From: Corynebacterium sp. HS2168-gen11
GTDB lineage: Bacteria; Actinomycetota; Actinomycetes; Mycobacteriales; Mycobacteriaceae
Direction of reading: 5' to 3'
DNA: 64,000 nt
Assembly: GCF_024834075.1 (NCBI RefSeq)
Contig: NZ_JANUXR010000003.1
Span: 1-64,000, forward strand
In this document: positions 17,486 to 28,849 of the stretch, one piece after another
How the letters are laid out: each line of letters opens with the position of its first letter
Numbering within the stretch: the first letter of the stretch is position 1
Position numbers and translations under genes: made by a program
The notes under the pieces: model-generated
Told to the model about the DNA's origin: nothing
Database searches by the model: none
Seen by the model: the letters and a program-made list of their open reading frames with translations, nothing else

Positions 17486-17573
17486 ACTACAACTTTCTCC
17501 GCCAGCGCGCAGCTGATGTGGCTGGCAGGACGACTGCATAATTTCATACTTTTCAACAATCACCATGAGAGGA

Positions 17574-17602
17574 GCGTCGTCAAGCAATATGCTTTGCGAC
17601 GC
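17574..17602. repeat. Hairpin made of two copies of the dispersed 13-mer
   Basis: GCGTCGTCAAGCA (17574-17586) and TGCTTTGCGACGC (17590-17602) form an imperfect hairpin with a three-base loop between nrdI and nrdE. The left arm is an exact copy of the dispersed element; the right arm is a variant. Confidence 0.75.
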
Positions 17603-17671
17603 TTCCCTTATGGCACAACTGCTTAATTGGCATATATGCCGGATTAGGCTCCAACGTAAGGGAAATCTATC

Positions 17672-19831
17672 GTGTCGAACTCATTTGGGTCCACCGTGCC
17701 AGAGCCAGCTTCGGCGAGCGAGCAGCTCGATTACCATGCATTAAATGCACTTCTGAATCTTTATGATGACGATCACAAGATCCAATTTGATAAGGATCGC
17801 GAAGCTGCAAATCAATTCTTTTTGCAGCATGTCAATCAAAACACCGTGTTCTTCCATGATCTCGAAGAGAAAATGGAATACCTGGTTGAGAACAAATATT
17901 ACGATCCAGCTGTTTTAGCGAAGTACGACTTCGACTTTATTAAGGATCTGTTCAAGCAAGCCTATGCGCACCGCTTCCGTTTCCACACATTCCTCGGTGC
18001 GTATAAGTACTACACTTCATATACCTTAAAAACCTTTGATGGTCGCCGTTACCTGGAGCGTTTTGAAGATCGCGTGTGCATGGTTGCATTATCGCTTGCC
18101 GACGGCGATGAAGCACTGGCACGCCACTTAGTTGATGAAATTATTTCTGGTCGCTTCCAGCCAGCAACACCAACGTTTTTGAATATGGGTAAAGCCCAGC
18201 GTGGTGAACCAGTATCATGCTTCCTGCTGCGTATTGAAGACAATATGGAATCCATTGGTCGTTCCATTAACTCTGCACTTCAGCTATCTAAGCGCGGCGG
18301 CGGTGTGGCGTTATTGCTGACCAACTTACGTGAATCAGGTGCGCCAATTAAGCACATCGAGAACCAATCATCTGGCGTGATTCCAGTCATGAAGCTGCTC
18401 GAAGATGCGTTCTCCTATGCGAACCAGCTCGGTGCGCGCCAGGGCGCAGGTGCTGTGTACCTGAATGCGCACCACCCAGATATTTTGAACTTCTTGGATA
18501 CCAAGCGTGAAAATGCTGATGAGAAGATCCGCATTAAGACCCTTTCGCTTGGCGTTGTCATCCCAGATATCACCTTTGAGCTGGCAAAGCGCAATGATGA
18601 TATGTACTTGTTCTCGCCATATGATGTAGAACGCGTATATGGTAAGCCATTTGCCGATCTTTCAGTGACTGAGCATTATCAAGAAATGGTGGAAGATCCA
18701 CGTATTCGTAAGAAGAAGATTAATGCTCGTGAATTCTTCCAGACACTGGCAGAAATTCAGTTCGAGTCGGGCTACCCATACATCATGTATGAAGACACCG
18801 TCAATGCTGCAAACCCAATTGCAGGACGCGTGAATATGTCAAACCTGTGCTCTGAAATTCTGCAGGTGAATACACCATCCGAGTTCAACGCCGATTTGAC
18901 CTACAAGCATGTAGGCGACGATATTTCCTGTAACCTCGGTTCATTAAATATTGCCATGGCAATGGATTCTCCTGATTTTGCCATGACCATCGAGTCTGCC
19001 ATTCGCGCATTAACGGCAGTGTCAGAGCAAACCGCAATTGATTCCGTACCGTCGATTCGCAAGGGCAACGATCAAGCCCATGCAATTGGTTTGGGTCAGA
19101 TGAACTTGCACGGTTATTTAGGCCGCGAGCACATCTATTATGGTTCGGAAGAAGCACTGGACTTCACCAATGCGTATTTCGCCGCAACCTTGTACCAGTG
19201 CCTGCGAGCTTCTAATAAGCTGGCCAAAGAACGTCAAACAACCTTCGCTGACTTCGCAACCTCTGAGTACGCAAGTGGCGAGTATTTTGATCGCTTCGAT
19301 CCAGCCGATTTCGCGCCAAAGACGCCAAAGGTTCAGCAGCTGTTTGAAAAGTCCACTATCTATACGCCAACGGCACAGGACTGGGCGCAGTTGAAGGCCG
19401 ACGTTATGGAACACGGTTTGTTCAACCGCTACCTGCAAGCAATTCCGCCAACAGGTTCGATTTCCTATATCAATAACTCCACATCTTCGATTCACCCAAT
19501 TGCCTCTCGTATTGAGATTCGCAAAGAAGGCAAGATCGGCCGTGTCTACTATCCAGCGCCACATATGGATAATGAGAACCTGGAGTACTTCCAAGACGCC
19601 TACGAAATTGGTTTCGAGAAGGTTATTGATACCTATGCTGTGGCGACCAAATACGTGGATCAGGGCTTGTCGCTGACCTTGTTCTTCAAGGACACCGTGA
19701 CCACCCGTGATATCAACCGCGCACAGATTTACGCATGGCGCAAGGGCATTAAGACCTTGTACTATATCCGTCTTCGTCAGGTCGCCTTGCAAGGCACCGA
19801 AGTTGATGGATGCGTAAGCTGCATGCTCTAA
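17672..19831 (+). CDS. nrdE: Ribonucleotide reductase class Ib, alpha subunit NrdE
   Basis: 719 residues starting at GTG, with AAGGGAA upstream. It reduces ribonucleoside diphosphates to deoxy forms in the cytoplasm, using the radical generated by NrdF. Active-site elements are VSCFLLR (C183), NLCSEI (Cys near residue 392) and the C-terminal shuttle pair CVSC (C714, C717) that NrdH re-reduces. The short N-terminus lacks the ATP-cone of class Ia enzymes, as expected for NrdE. The C-terminus ends GCVSCML, a normal end. A strong terminator follows. Confidence 0.96.
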   Translation: MSNSFGSTVPEPASASEQLDYHALNALLNLYDDDHKIQFDKDREAANQFFLQHVNQNTVFFHDLEEKMEYLVENKYYDPAVLAKYDFDFIKDLFKQAYAHRFRFHTFLGAYKYYTSYTLKTFDGRRYLERFEDRVCMVALSLADGDEALARHLVDEIISGRFQPATPTFLNMGKAQRGEPVSCFLLRIEDNMESIGRSINSALQLSKRGGGVALLLTNLRESGAPIKHIENQSSGVIPVMKLLEDAFSYANQLGARQGAGAVYLNAHHPDILNFLDTKRENADEKIRIKTLSLGVVIPDITFELAKRNDDMYLFSPYDVERVYGKPFADLSVTEHYQEMVEDPRIRKKKINAREFFQTLAEIQFESGYPYIMYEDTVNAANPIAGRVNMSNLCSEILQVNTPSEFNADLTYKHVGDDISCNLGSLNIAMAMDSPDFAMTIESAIRALTAVSEQTAIDSVPSIRKGNDQAHAIGLGQMNLHGYLGREHIYYGSEEALDFTNAYFAATLYQCLRASNKLAKERQTTFADFATSEYASGEYFDRFDPADFAPKTPKVQQLFEKSTIYTPTAQDWAQLKADVMEHGLFNRYLQAIPPTGSISYINNSTSSIHPIASRIEIRKEGKIGRVYYPAPHMDNENLEYFQDAYEIGFEKVIDTYAVATKYVDQGLSLTLFFKDTVTTRDINRAQIYAWRKGIKTLYYIRLRQVALQGTEVDGCVSCML

Positions 19832-19839
19832 CCACCAAA

Positions 19840-19878
19840 AATGCCGCTGCACATTGAGTTTCTATGTGCAGCGGCATT
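19840..19878 (+). terminator. Terminator after nrdE
   Basis: A 15-bp perfect stem (19840-19854 with 19864-19878) eight bases after the nrdE stop. A dispersed 13-mer copy (19893-19905) lies just beyond. Confidence 0.8.
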
Positions 19879-20022
19879 GCCAGCTACTTGCCTGCTTGAC
19901 GACGCCTTGTAGCCACCTGTTTCACGCCTACGTTCTTGTGTCGTGAGTATCGTGCTGCATACGTCGTGGTGGGCTTATATCTGCTGTCTGTAGAAGTAGG
20001 TGAGGAGTAGTGCGAAGGCCTA

Positions 20023-20059
20023 CAAAAACGGCCTTGCTTGGTTGATCCAAACAAGGCCG
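20023..20059 (-). terminator. Terminator of the ferritin gene
   Basis: On the minus strand CGGCCTTG pairs with CAAGGCCG and is followed by TTTTT. It lies 25 bases past the ferritin stop codon. Confidence 0.85.
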
Positions 20060-20083
20060 CGGTTGTGTCGAAGACGAAAAGTA

Positions 20084-20569
20084 TTAACGCTTTGCTAATT
20101 CTTTATCGATATACAGCAAGCCAAGGCCGTCGCCAGCAAACTTCATACGGTTAATGATTTCTTCAACAGAAGATTCTTCTTCGATCTGCTCGACCAAGAA
20201 GCCGTCCAAGAATGGGCGAGATTCGAAGTCTTTGACAGACTCAGAGATTAACGCGATTTCACGAATCATGGCGGTGACTTTTTGCTCGTGGCCAAGTGCT
20301 GCTTCGAATGCTTCCAAAGCAGTGGTGACATCTAACTTTGGTGGGTTGATATCGCCAATTTGTGGGGTATAACCACGATCGAGCAAGTGCTGAGCGAATG
20401 CTTGTGCATGCTCAAGTTCTTCAGCGTGCTGCTTCTTCATCCAGTTAGACATACCAGTCAAGGAAAGGTCTTCCAGGATATAAGAAAGCTGCAAATAGAT
20501 CATTGCTGCTTCGAGTTCAGCGGTTACTTGATTGTTCAGGGCTGTGGAGAGTTTCTCATCAATATGCAT
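20084..20569 (-). CDS. ftn: Ferritin
   Basis: 161 residues. A cytoplasmic iron-storage protein that oxidises ferrous iron and stores it in a 24-subunit shell. The four-helix ferroxidase pattern is visible: ELEAAMIYLQ, then KQHAEELEHAQ with the metal-binding E..H pair, and VEQIEEESSVEEI in the third and fourth helices. I prefer the ATG at 20569 over the TTG two codons upstream. No strong binding site is seen, so it could be translated from a short leader. A DtxR-like palindrome lies 35-60 bases upstream. It is convergent with nrdE. Confidence 0.93.
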   Translation of the reverse strand: MHIDEKLSTALNNQVTAELEAAMIYLQLSYILEDLSLTGMSNWMKKQHAEELEHAQAFAQHLLDRGYTPQIGDINPPKLDVTTALEAFEAALGHEQKVTAMIREIALISESVKDFESRPFLDGFLVEQIEEESSVEEIINRMKFAGDGLGLLYIDKELAKR

Positions 20570-20603
20570 ACTCAAAGTGTAAAGGGTGCTGGAATGCTTG
20601 TCA

Positions 20604-20628
20604 TGTAAAGTTAGCCCAGCTTAACTTA
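20604..20628. promoter_or_regulatory. Candidate DtxR-type iron box upstream of ferritin
   Basis: GTTAGCCCAGCTTAACTTAG within 20604-20628 is an imperfect palindrome resembling the DtxR operator TTAGGTTAGSCTAACCTAA, but with one extra base and several mismatches. The place, just ahead of ftn, is sensible because DtxR regulates ferritin genes in corynebacteria. Confidence 0.35.
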
Positions 20629-22114
<1,486 letters not shown>

Positions 22115-22227
22115 CAGGCCTAAGTCGATGCTTGACGACGCAGACCTGGGACCACGCAATTGCTGCGGTTCGAAGCTTTGAGTGTGGTCTATGGTCGTGT
22201 GATTGTAGCTGTGGTCTGAATGGCTTG

Positions 22228-22284
22228 AACCCCATCTCTATCCTTCAATGGCAGATATGCCGCGAAGGTTAGCGATGGGGTTGT
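22228..22284 (+). terminator. Terminator-like hairpin after nrdF
   Basis: AACCCCATC (22228-22236) pairs with GATGGGGTT (22274-22282), with an inner partial stem. The T-tract is short. Confidence 0.6.
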
Positions 22285-22665
22285 TGTATAGCTGGCATTT
22301 GAGGCGCGTGTTATATGCGGTATGGGGTATATTGCGTGCGATGACACGGCGTTCAATCTTTAGGTTGATACATTAGGGGGGTGTAGTAATGGTGGGTTAC
22401 GTTGGGAAACGCTGATGTTTCCGAATCTCACATGTGTTACGTGTCACTGTCTGGAACTAAAACACCCGCTGGTTGTAGCGAGTGGACTGGGAAAATGGCT
22501 CAACCGTTTCGTGAAACAAAAAGACCTGAGTAAAGTATTCAAAAGCCTAGCTCTTTAGTAGGGCTAGAAAATAAAGCAATACGTTCCGTAGAATGAGGAG
22601 CGTACCTTTAGGTGTGTGTGAAAAGTGTGATACTTGCGCATCTAACTCAAAGTCAGGAGGATCGT
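22285..22665. other. Upstream region of ctaD, no gene seen
   Basis: About 380 bases holding the ctaD promoter region. No RNA element or regulator site is recognised. The ctaD frame is open to 22612, but the leader is not coding by family comparison. Confidence 0.4.
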
Positions 22666-24360
22666 ATGACCGCTGTGGCGCCAAGGCAGGAGAATTACTC
22701 CGAGCCTACTCGTCCCGCGCCAACCGGAGGTGCCCGTCTTGGCACCCTCGCGTGGAAGATGTTGACCACCACTGACCACAAACTCTTGGGCATTATGTAC
22801 ATCGTGATGTCCTTCGTGTGGTTCTTCCTTGGTGGTTTCATGGCACTGCTTCTGCGTGCCGAGTTGTTTACCCCAGGTTTGCAATTTCTTTCAAATGAGC
22901 AGTTTAACCAGCTGTTTACCATGCACGGCACTATTATGTTGCTTGCATTCGGTACGCCAGTTGTGTGGGGCTTCGCAAACTATGTGCTGCCATTGCAAAT
23001 CGGCGCACCAGACGTTGCATTCCCACGTTTGAACGCTTTTGGTTTCTGGATTACCACCATCGGCATTGTCGCAATGCTCGCTGGCTTCTTAACTCCAGGC
23101 GGTGCGGCCGACTTCGGTTGGACCATGTATATGCCATTGGCTGACTCTATCCACTCTCCAAACGTTGGTGCTGATATGTGGATCGTCGGCGTTGGTGCTA
23201 CTGGTGTTGGTACCGTTGCATCCGCAATTAACATGATTACCACCATCCTCACCATGCGTGCGCCTGGTATGACCATGTTCCGTATGCCAATTTTCTGCTG
23301 GAACATCTTTGTTGCATCGTTGATCGTGCTGCTGATCTTCCCACTGCTGCTTGCTGCTGCATTGGGCGTGCTCTACGACCGTAAACTCGGCGGTCACATC
23401 TACGATCCAGGCAACGGCGGCGCTGTTTTGTGGCAGCACCTGTTCTGGTTCTTCGGCCACCCAGAAGTGTATGTGTTGGCACTGCCATTCTTCGGTATTG
23501 TTTCTGAGATTGTCCCAGTCTTTAGCCGCAAGCCAATGTTCGGCTACATCGGCCTGGTATTCGCAACCTTGTCCATTGGTTCCCTGTCGATGGCAGTGTG
23601 GGCACACCACATGTTCGTGACCGGCGCTGTGTTGCTTCCATTCTTCTCCTTCATGACCTTCCTGATTTCGGTTCCTACCGGCGTGAAGTTCTTCAACTGG
23701 TTGGGCACCATGTGGAACGGCCACATCACTTGGGAAACCCCAATGCTGTGGACCATGGGCTTCTTGGTAACCTTCCTCTTCGGTGGTTTGACCGGTATTA
23801 TGCTGGCTTCCCCTCCATTGGACTTCCACTTGGCTGAGTCGTACTTCCTGATTGCACACTTCCACTACACCTTGTTCGGTACCGTGGTATTTGCTGCAGT
23901 TGCAGGTGTGTACTTCTGGTTCCCTAAGATGACTGGTCGTATGCTCGACGAGCGTCTTGGCAAGATCCACTTCTGGATTACCTTCGTTGGTTTCCACGGC
24001 ACCTTCCTTGTGCAGCACTGGCTGGGCAACATGGGTATGCCACGTCGTTTCGCGGATTACCTCGAGTCCGACGGTTTCACCTTCTTGAACCAGGTTTCTA
24101 CCGTATTCTCCTTCCTGTTGGGTCTGTCGGTACTGCCATTCATCTGGAACGTTGTGAAGTCCTGGCGTTACGGCGAAGTTGTCACCGTTGATGATCCTTG
24201 GGGTTATGGCAACTCTTTGGAATGGGCTACCTCCTGCCCACCACCACGTCACAACTTCGTATCCTTGCCACGCATCCGCTCTGAACGCCCAGCGTTCGAG
24301 CTGCATCATCCTCACATGGTTGAAACGATGCGTCGCGAAGCACACGTTGGACATCACTAA
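22666..24360 (+). CDS. ctaD: Cytochrome c oxidase (aa3) subunit I
   Basis: 564 residues with about twelve membrane helices. It is the catalytic subunit of the aa3 oxidase, which in corynebacteria forms a supercomplex with cytochrome bcc. Haem a and CuB ligands are visible: the N-terminal haem histidine ([11 protein letters not shown]), the His-Tyr crosslink motif [11 protein letters not shown], the paired HH in WAHHMF, and the haem ligands in [11 protein letters not shown] 22666 is chosen because AGGAGG (22655-22660) sits five bases before it. It is monocistronic with a strong terminator, as usual for ctaD in this genus. Confidence 0.96.
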   Translation: MTAVAPRQENYSEPTRPAPTGGARLGTLAWKMLTTTDHKLLGIMYIVMSFVWFFLGGFMALLLRAELFTPGLQFLSNEQFNQLFTMHGTIMLLAFGTPVVWGFANYVLPLQIGAPDVAFPRLNAFGFWITTIGIVAMLAGFLTPGGAADFGWTMYMPLADSIHSPNVGADMWIVGVGATGVGTVASAINMITTILTMRAPGMTMFRMPIFCWNIFVASLIVLLIFPLLLAAALGVLYDRKLGGHIYDPGNGGAVLWQHLFWFFGHPEVYVLALPFFGIVSEIVPVFSRKPMFGYIGLVFATLSIGSLSMAVWAHHMFVTGAVLLPFFSFMTFLISVPTGVKFFNWLGTMWNGHITWETPMLWTMGFLVTFLFGGLTGIMLASPPLDFHLAESYFLIAHFHYTLFGTVVFAAVAGVYFWFPKMTGRMLDERLGKIHFWITFVGFHGTFLVQHWLGNMGMPRRFADYLESDGFTFLNQVSTVFSFLLGLSVLPFIWNVVKSWRYGEVVTVDDPWGYGNSLEWATSCPPPRHNFVSLPRIRSERPAFELHHPHMVETMRREAHVGHH

Positions 24361-24426
24361 GCCGAATCGTGAATATCTTGTGCGAGTGATCCGTTCGCAC
24401 TAGGTTCATAGTCTTACTGACTTTTG

Positions 24427-24476
24427 AGGGCCAAGGCTATCTTTCGAAAAGATGGTCTTGGCCCTTTGGCTTTTCA
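24427..24476 (+). terminator. Terminator after ctaD
   Basis: AGGGCCAAG (24427-24435) pairs with CTTGGCCCT (24457-24465), with an inner CTTTTCGAAAAG-like stem, followed by a T-rich tract. Confidence 0.85.
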
Positions 24477-24514
24477 CCAACACTGTTAGCACAGACCACC
24501 ATATTTCCTCTCGG

Positions 24515-24610
24515 CGCGTGAGAGAACGCAGCACCCTCAGCGAGCGCAGCGAACCCACAGAACCCAGCGCCCTCAGCCAACCCAGCGAACGCAGCGCCCT
24601 CAGAGCCCCA
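24515..24610. repeat. Degenerate repeats of CAGCGCCCTCAG / CAGCGAACCCAG type
   Basis: Short units such as AGCGAACGCAGCGCCCTCAG recur imperfectly across about 95 bases between ctaD and serB. The remaining 24361-24758 shows no gene. Confidence 0.55.
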
Positions 24611-24758
24611 ATGGGACACAATGCCCCAGATTGTTCACCTTCACGTTTGGTATCTGTGCCCCTGATCGTTTGTTTGACTGTATGCTAGTGGACGCACTGA
24701 TTTCAGTGATGCATCGCATAGTTTAAGTTTCAATTATTTCGTGAAAGAATACATACTT

Positions 24759-26024
24759 GTGAATACAACTCAACCACCTCAACTCACTGTTTCGTTACAG
24801 CCTGGCTTAACTCCGGCAGTCATTTCGATCTCAGGACCTGACCACACTGGTGTTTCTGCGGCATTCTTCCGCGTCCTCGCCGCCAACAGCGTCCAGATCC
24901 TTGACGTGGAGCAGTCGCAGTTTAGAGGTTTTCTTTCACTGGCAGCCTTCGTCGGTTTTCGCATTGAAGACCAGGAACGGATCGAGCTTGCGCTGCGCGA
25001 GACGCTGAGCATTTATCAGCAGAGTGTGTCGGTGGAAATTCAAGCCACCGCGCAATCATCGCGACCTCGTTCGACGCACGAAATGATCGTCTTAGGTAAT
25101 CCCATCGAAGCATCTGCAATCGCTAAGATTGGTCAGACGCTGGCTGATTATGATGCCAATATCGATACCATTCGCGGCATTGCTGACTATCCAGTCACTG
25201 GTCTGGAACTGAAACTCTCCTTACCAAGTGCCACTCCAGGCGCAGGTGTTCCGCTGCGCAAGGCACTTGCAGAACTGACCACTGAGCTCGGCGTTGATAT
25301 CGCGATCGAACGTGCTGGTTTGCAGCGTCGCTCGAAGCGTCTGATCTGTTTCGACTGCGACTCCACACTGATCACCGGCGAAGTCATCGAGATGCTTGCG
25401 GCACATGCCGGTAGGGAAGCAGAAGTTGCTGCGGTTACCGAACGCGCCATGCGCGGCGAACTCGACTTTGAAGAATCCTTGCGTGAACGCGTGAAAGCCC
25501 TTGCCGGCCTTGATGCAGCAGTGATCGATCAAGTCGCAGCCGATATTATTCTCAGCCCTGGTGCCCGTACCACCATTCGTACCCTCAAGCGTCTTGGCTA
25601 TAAAACAGCCGTAGTCTCAGGTGGCTTTATACAAGTGCTTGAAGATCTCGCGGCGGAGCTTGAATTAGATTATGTGCGCGCGAATACGTTGGAAATCGTG
25701 GATGGGAAACTCACGGGCCGCGTGATTGGCAAGGTCGTCGATAGAGCCGCAAAGGCTGAGTTCTTGCGCGAGTTCGCCGCTGATTCCGGCTTGGAAATGC
25801 ACCAAACGGTTGCAGTGGGCGATGGCGCAAATGATATCGATATGATTTCTGCTGCAGGGCTAGGCATTGCGTTTAATGCGAAGCCAGCGTTGCGCGCAGT
25901 CGCTGACACCTCGGTGAACTCTCCATTCTTGGATGAAGTGCTGCATATGTTAGGCATTACGCGTGCCGAAATTGATGCTGCTGATTTACAAGAAGGTTCG
26001 CTGCGTCGCGTTCCGCTGGACTAG
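24759..26024 (+). CDS. serB: Phosphoserine phosphatase with N-terminal ACT domain
   Basis: About 421 residues. It performs the last step of serine synthesis, phosphoserine to serine. The N-terminal half (to about residue 190) shows two ACT-like segments starting with AVISISGPDHTGVSA, likely amino-acid sensing. The C-terminal HAD domain has motif I CFDCDSTLITGEV, motif II VVSGGF, the lysine region, and motif IV VGDGANDIDMI. The start is ambiguous between GTG 24741 and GTG 24759; both lack a strong binding site. The next gene starts seven bases after the stop, suggesting co-transcription. Confidence 0.92.
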   Translation: MNTTQPPQLTVSLQPGLTPAVISISGPDHTGVSAAFFRVLAANSVQILDVEQSQFRGFLSLAAFVGFRIEDQERIELALRETLSIYQQSVSVEIQATAQSSRPRSTHEMIVLGNPIEASAIAKIGQTLADYDANIDTIRGIADYPVTGLELKLSLPSATPGAGVPLRKALAELTTELGVDIAIERAGLQRRSKRLICFDCDSTLITGEVIEMLAAHAGREAEVAAVTERAMRGELDFEESLRERVKALAGLDAAVIDQVAADIILSPGARTTIRTLKRLGYKTAVVSGGFIQVLEDLAAELELDYVRANTLEIVDGKLTGRVIGKVVDRAAKAEFLREFAADSGLEMHQTVAVGDGANDIDMISAAGLGIAFNAKPALRAVADTSVNSPFLDEVLHMLGITRAEIDAADLQEGSLRRVPLD

Positions 26025-26030
26025 GTTTTC

Positions 26031-26813
26031 ATGATTCCACAGGAGTTCGCTACCTCTCATGCGCGCTTGGCTCGTGCGGTTGCAGATCGTTCGTGGACGC
26101 GCGGCGAAGACCCAGACGATCCTGCAACCATTCAAGCAATGCAGCTTGTGTTGCATCTTCCAAAAGATCCAACGCGTATTCCGCCACGCTCCCACGTGCT
26201 TATTGCCGCAGCGCAGGCAGTTGTGACGCTGTGTCTGGAGCCGCAAGCAGGGATCCCTGGTGAATTTCAAACGCGTCTGGAAACCTGGTATACGCATCGG
26301 ATTCGGAAAGTCGCTCGTCGCGCCAGGAATAAACAGTGGCGTGACGCGCAAGCAGTACCAGGGGTAACCGTGCATTACCAGCAGGCGAGCGTGCGTGCAT
26401 GTGTGCCTTCGGCAGTACAAGACGTACCGCCGGTGTTACGGAAACTTCAAATTCATGGCACTGATCTCCCGCCAGATGCTGTTCATTCGCCTCTGCCGGA
26501 GATTACCGCTGAAGTGTCCGTGGCACCTGTTGTGATTGTTGTTGATGCATCGTTGGGCATGTCGGTTGGCAAAGTGGCCGCGCAGGTGGGTCATGCTTCG
26601 ATGCTCTTTGCTGGTCAGCAATCCGTTGAGTGGTGTTGGCGCTGGCAGCAAGCTGGCTTTCCGCTAACTGTGAGAGAGATTCCGCACGATCAGTTCGTCG
26701 CAAAGCAAACGCTGCCGCAGGCAGTGGTGGTTCGTGACGCTGGTTTTACCGAAATCGCGCCGAATACCGCAACCTGTGTCGCACTGCTTGCCAGTGACGT
26801 GCTGCATGCTTGA
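26031..26813 (+). CDS. Peptidyl-tRNA hydrolase-like protein (PTH2 family domain)
   Basis: 260 residues. The C-terminal part (about 165-258) has the PTH2 signature GMSVGKVAAQVGHASM, followed by a helix and the Q-rich and D-rich strand elements of the family. PTH2 enzymes release peptides from tRNA. The N-terminal 160 residues are not recognised and are basic around residues 88-105. A bacterial Pth1 usually does the housekeeping job, so this may be a secondary hydrolase. It follows serB by six bases. The stop codon at 26811-26813 lies inside a dispersed repeat hairpin shared with the convergent dinG end. Confidence 0.75.
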   Translation: MIPQEFATSHARLARAVADRSWTRGEDPDDPATIQAMQLVLHLPKDPTRIPPRSHVLIAAAQAVVTLCLEPQAGIPGEFQTRLETWYTHRIRKVARRARNKQWRDAQAVPGVTVHYQQASVRACVPSAVQDVPPVLRKLQIHGTDLPPDAVHSPLPEITAEVSVAPVVIVVDASLGMSVGKVAAQVGHASMLFAGQQSVEWCWRWQQAGFPLTVREIPHDQFVAKQTLPQAVVVRDAGFTEIAPNTATCVALLASDVLHA

Positions 26814-26845
26814 CGACGCAGGTTCGCAGCCTACGTCGAAAAGCA
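26807..26845. repeat. Dispersed palindromic repeat, full hairpin form
   Basis: Left arm TGCTTGACGACGCAGG (26807-26822) and right arm CCTACGTCGAAAAGCA (26830-26845) pair with three mismatches around a seven-base loop. The element spans the stop codon of the Pth2-like gene and the gap to the convergent dinG stop, so it may serve as a bidirectional terminator. Confidence 0.75.
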
Positions 26846-26851
26846 ATCTCG

Positions 26852-28849
26852 TTACTGTTGCACCAGCCGTTTGAGCGCGCCGATTACCACGTCGGGATCA
26901 TCGGTGCGCCAAAATTGTGGCATGGAATCGAGTAAGAACTTGCCGTAGCGTCGCTCGACGAGACGCTTGTCGAGCACGGCCACCACGCCTTTATCGGTAA
27001 TGCGGCGGAGTAATCGGCCGGCGCCTTGTGCCATGAGCAATGCGGCATGGGTGGCGGCAACTTCAATAAAACCGTTGCGTCCTTGCTGATCCGCGGCTTC
27101 TTTGCGAGCTTGAAGTAATGGATCATCAGGGCGAGGAAATGGGATTTTATCCATAATCACCAAAGAACAGCTCTTGCCTGGTACGTCCACGCCTTGCCAC
27201 AACGAGAGCGTGCCAAATAAGCAACTGTTTTCTTGATCTCGAAATTGCTGAATCAAGGTGCCGGTCGTGTCCTCGCCTTGCAAGAAAATCTTAAATGGCA
27301 GTCGTGCGCGTAACGCATCGGCAGCTTCTTCAGCAGCCCGGCGCGAACTAAACAACCCCAAGGTACGGCCACCGGCGGCCATAATCAGGGTGTAGATTTC
27401 TTCGAGAGTTTCTTTCTGCAGGCCATCGCGTCCGGGTTCCGGCAAGTGTCGCGGCGTGTATAAAATGCCAGAGCGTTGCGGGTCAAAAGGACTGCCGGCG
27501 TCTAAACTATCCCAACTGTTATGTGGAATACCCCAGCTAGCCGCCATTGCGCGGAAATTACCGCCGAGAGTGAGTGTGGCAGAGGTTAAGACCACGGTGT
27601 TTTCGTTAAACAGATTGGTTGCAAGTAGCCCAGCGACACTTAATGGTGCCACCTTTAATACTGCGCCGCGGCGTTCGTCGTGCTCGACCCATACAACGTC
27701 GTGATGGGCGGTGATATCTGGCTCATGGAAGATCTTGAGCACACTGACAATCGCATCGTGTTGCTCAGCTAAATGTCGGGAAAGTGCCAGGCGCTCAGCA
27801 TGAGTCTCGGGATCATTGCTTTGCTCACCATTCGGTGCGTGTGCAATATAGTCGCGTAAGGTCCACAAGCATCCTTGCAAGGCCGTCAAGATTGGCTGCA
27901 TTTGCTCTGGCAAAGCAGTCAAGCGTCCTGTCGGCAGCGTCAAGAGAGCGTCTTCCCAGTTTTCTGCAGACTCCACCAGCTTTTCAGCGCGTTCAGCAGC
28001 GTTAAGTTTCTTCGCGCGCTTGGCCGATAACGATAACGCTTGCATCGAAAGCTCGATGGTGGCAACTGAGGTGATTCTGGTTTCCAGCTCATGTGCTTCG
28101 TCGATAATCACAGCACTATGCTCTGGCAAAATATTGGCCTCACTTAATGCCTCAATCGCCAACATGGCGTGATTAGTCACCACCAGCGCGGCGTGTTTGG
28201 CCTTTTCGCGCGCTTGCTCGGCAAAACAGGTGTCACCGAATGCGCACATGACAGCCCCAACGCATTCATGGCTGGTTGAACTTGCCTGCGACCACACGAG
28301 ATTCGGGACACCTGGCACGATTTCGTCGCGATCGCCAGTTTCTGTGGTTTGTGCCCATTCTTTCAGCCTTAATGCGTGCGCGCCGATGGCTGATACTTGA
28401 GTTTCTTCGAGGATTGCTTCGGAATCGTCCTCGGCAAACAGACGCTCGCGTTTACGCTCGCAGAGATAATTCTGTCGCCCTTTCAAAATAGCGAAAGTCA
28501 CAGGCGCAGCCAGCACGGGTTCGAGGGCTTGCGCCAGGGCAGGAAGATCGCGCTCGATTAACTGATTTTGCAGCGCTAGGGTCGCCGTTGAAATGACCAC
28601 TGTGGTGTCGTTGCGAATGGCATACTCAAGTGCTGGTACGAGGTATGCTAGCGATTTACCCGTACCAGTGCCCGCTTGCACCGCCAGGTGACGCTCATTG
28701 GCAAGAGCACCAGCAACAGCTTGTGCCATCGCTTCTTGTCCACTGCGGGTGCTTCCACCAAGTGACTCAACCGCAGTGGACAACAGTTTTAATACGCGAG
28801 CATTCCGTTTGGAATCGCTGCTTGTCGACGTCTGCGCAGATGATGCCAT
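26852..28849 (-). CDS. dinG: DinG-like ATP-dependent DNA helicase
   Basis: 665 residues. A superfamily 2, XPD/DinG-type 5'-to-3' helicase. Walker A AGTGTGKS lies at residues 59-66, the DEAH box IIDEAHELE near residue 250, and motif VI GAGRLLRR near the end. Four cysteines (one before KRER near residue 128; three in the CVGAVMCAFGDTC stretch) can hold the iron-sulfur cluster typical of this family. It is probably involved in resolving R-loops or replication conflicts. The start codon ATG overlaps the pncB stop (TAATG), so translation is coupled to pncB. Confidence 0.93.
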   Translation of the reverse strand: MASSAQTSTSSDSKRNARVLKLLSTAVESLGGSTRSGQEAMAQAVAGALANERHLAVQAGTGTGKSLAYLVPALEYAIRNDTTVVISTATLALQNQLIERDLPALAQALEPVLAAPVTFAILKGRQNYLCERKRERLFAEDDSEAILEETQVSAIGAHALRLKEWAQTTETGDRDEIVPGVPNLVWSQASSTSHECVGAVMCAFGDTCFAEQAREKAKHAALVVTNHAMLAIEALSEANILPEHSAVIIDEAHELETRITSVATIELSMQALSLSAKRAKKLNAAERAEKLVESAENWEDALLTLPTGRLTALPEQMQPILTALQGCLWTLRDYIAHAPNGEQSNDPETHAERLALSRHLAEQHDAIVSVLKIFHEPDITAHHDVVWVEHDERRGAVLKVAPLSVAGLLATNLFNENTVVLTSATLTLGGNFRAMAASWGIPHNSWDSLDAGSPFDPQRSGILYTPRHLPEPGRDGLQKETLEEIYTLIMAAGGRTLGLFSSRRAAEEAADALRARLPFKIFLQGEDTTGTLIQQFRDQENSCLFGTLSLWQGVDVPGKSCSLVIMDKIPFPRPDDPLLQARKEAADQQGRNGFIEVAATHAALLMAQGAGRLLRRITDKGVVAVLDKRLVERRYGKFLLDSMPQFWRTDDPDVVIGALKRLVQQ

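Noticed and set aside
23089..24357. 422-codon minus-strand frame opposite ctaD
   Set aside because: Antisense shadow of a well-conserved oxidase gene; composition is not protein-like.
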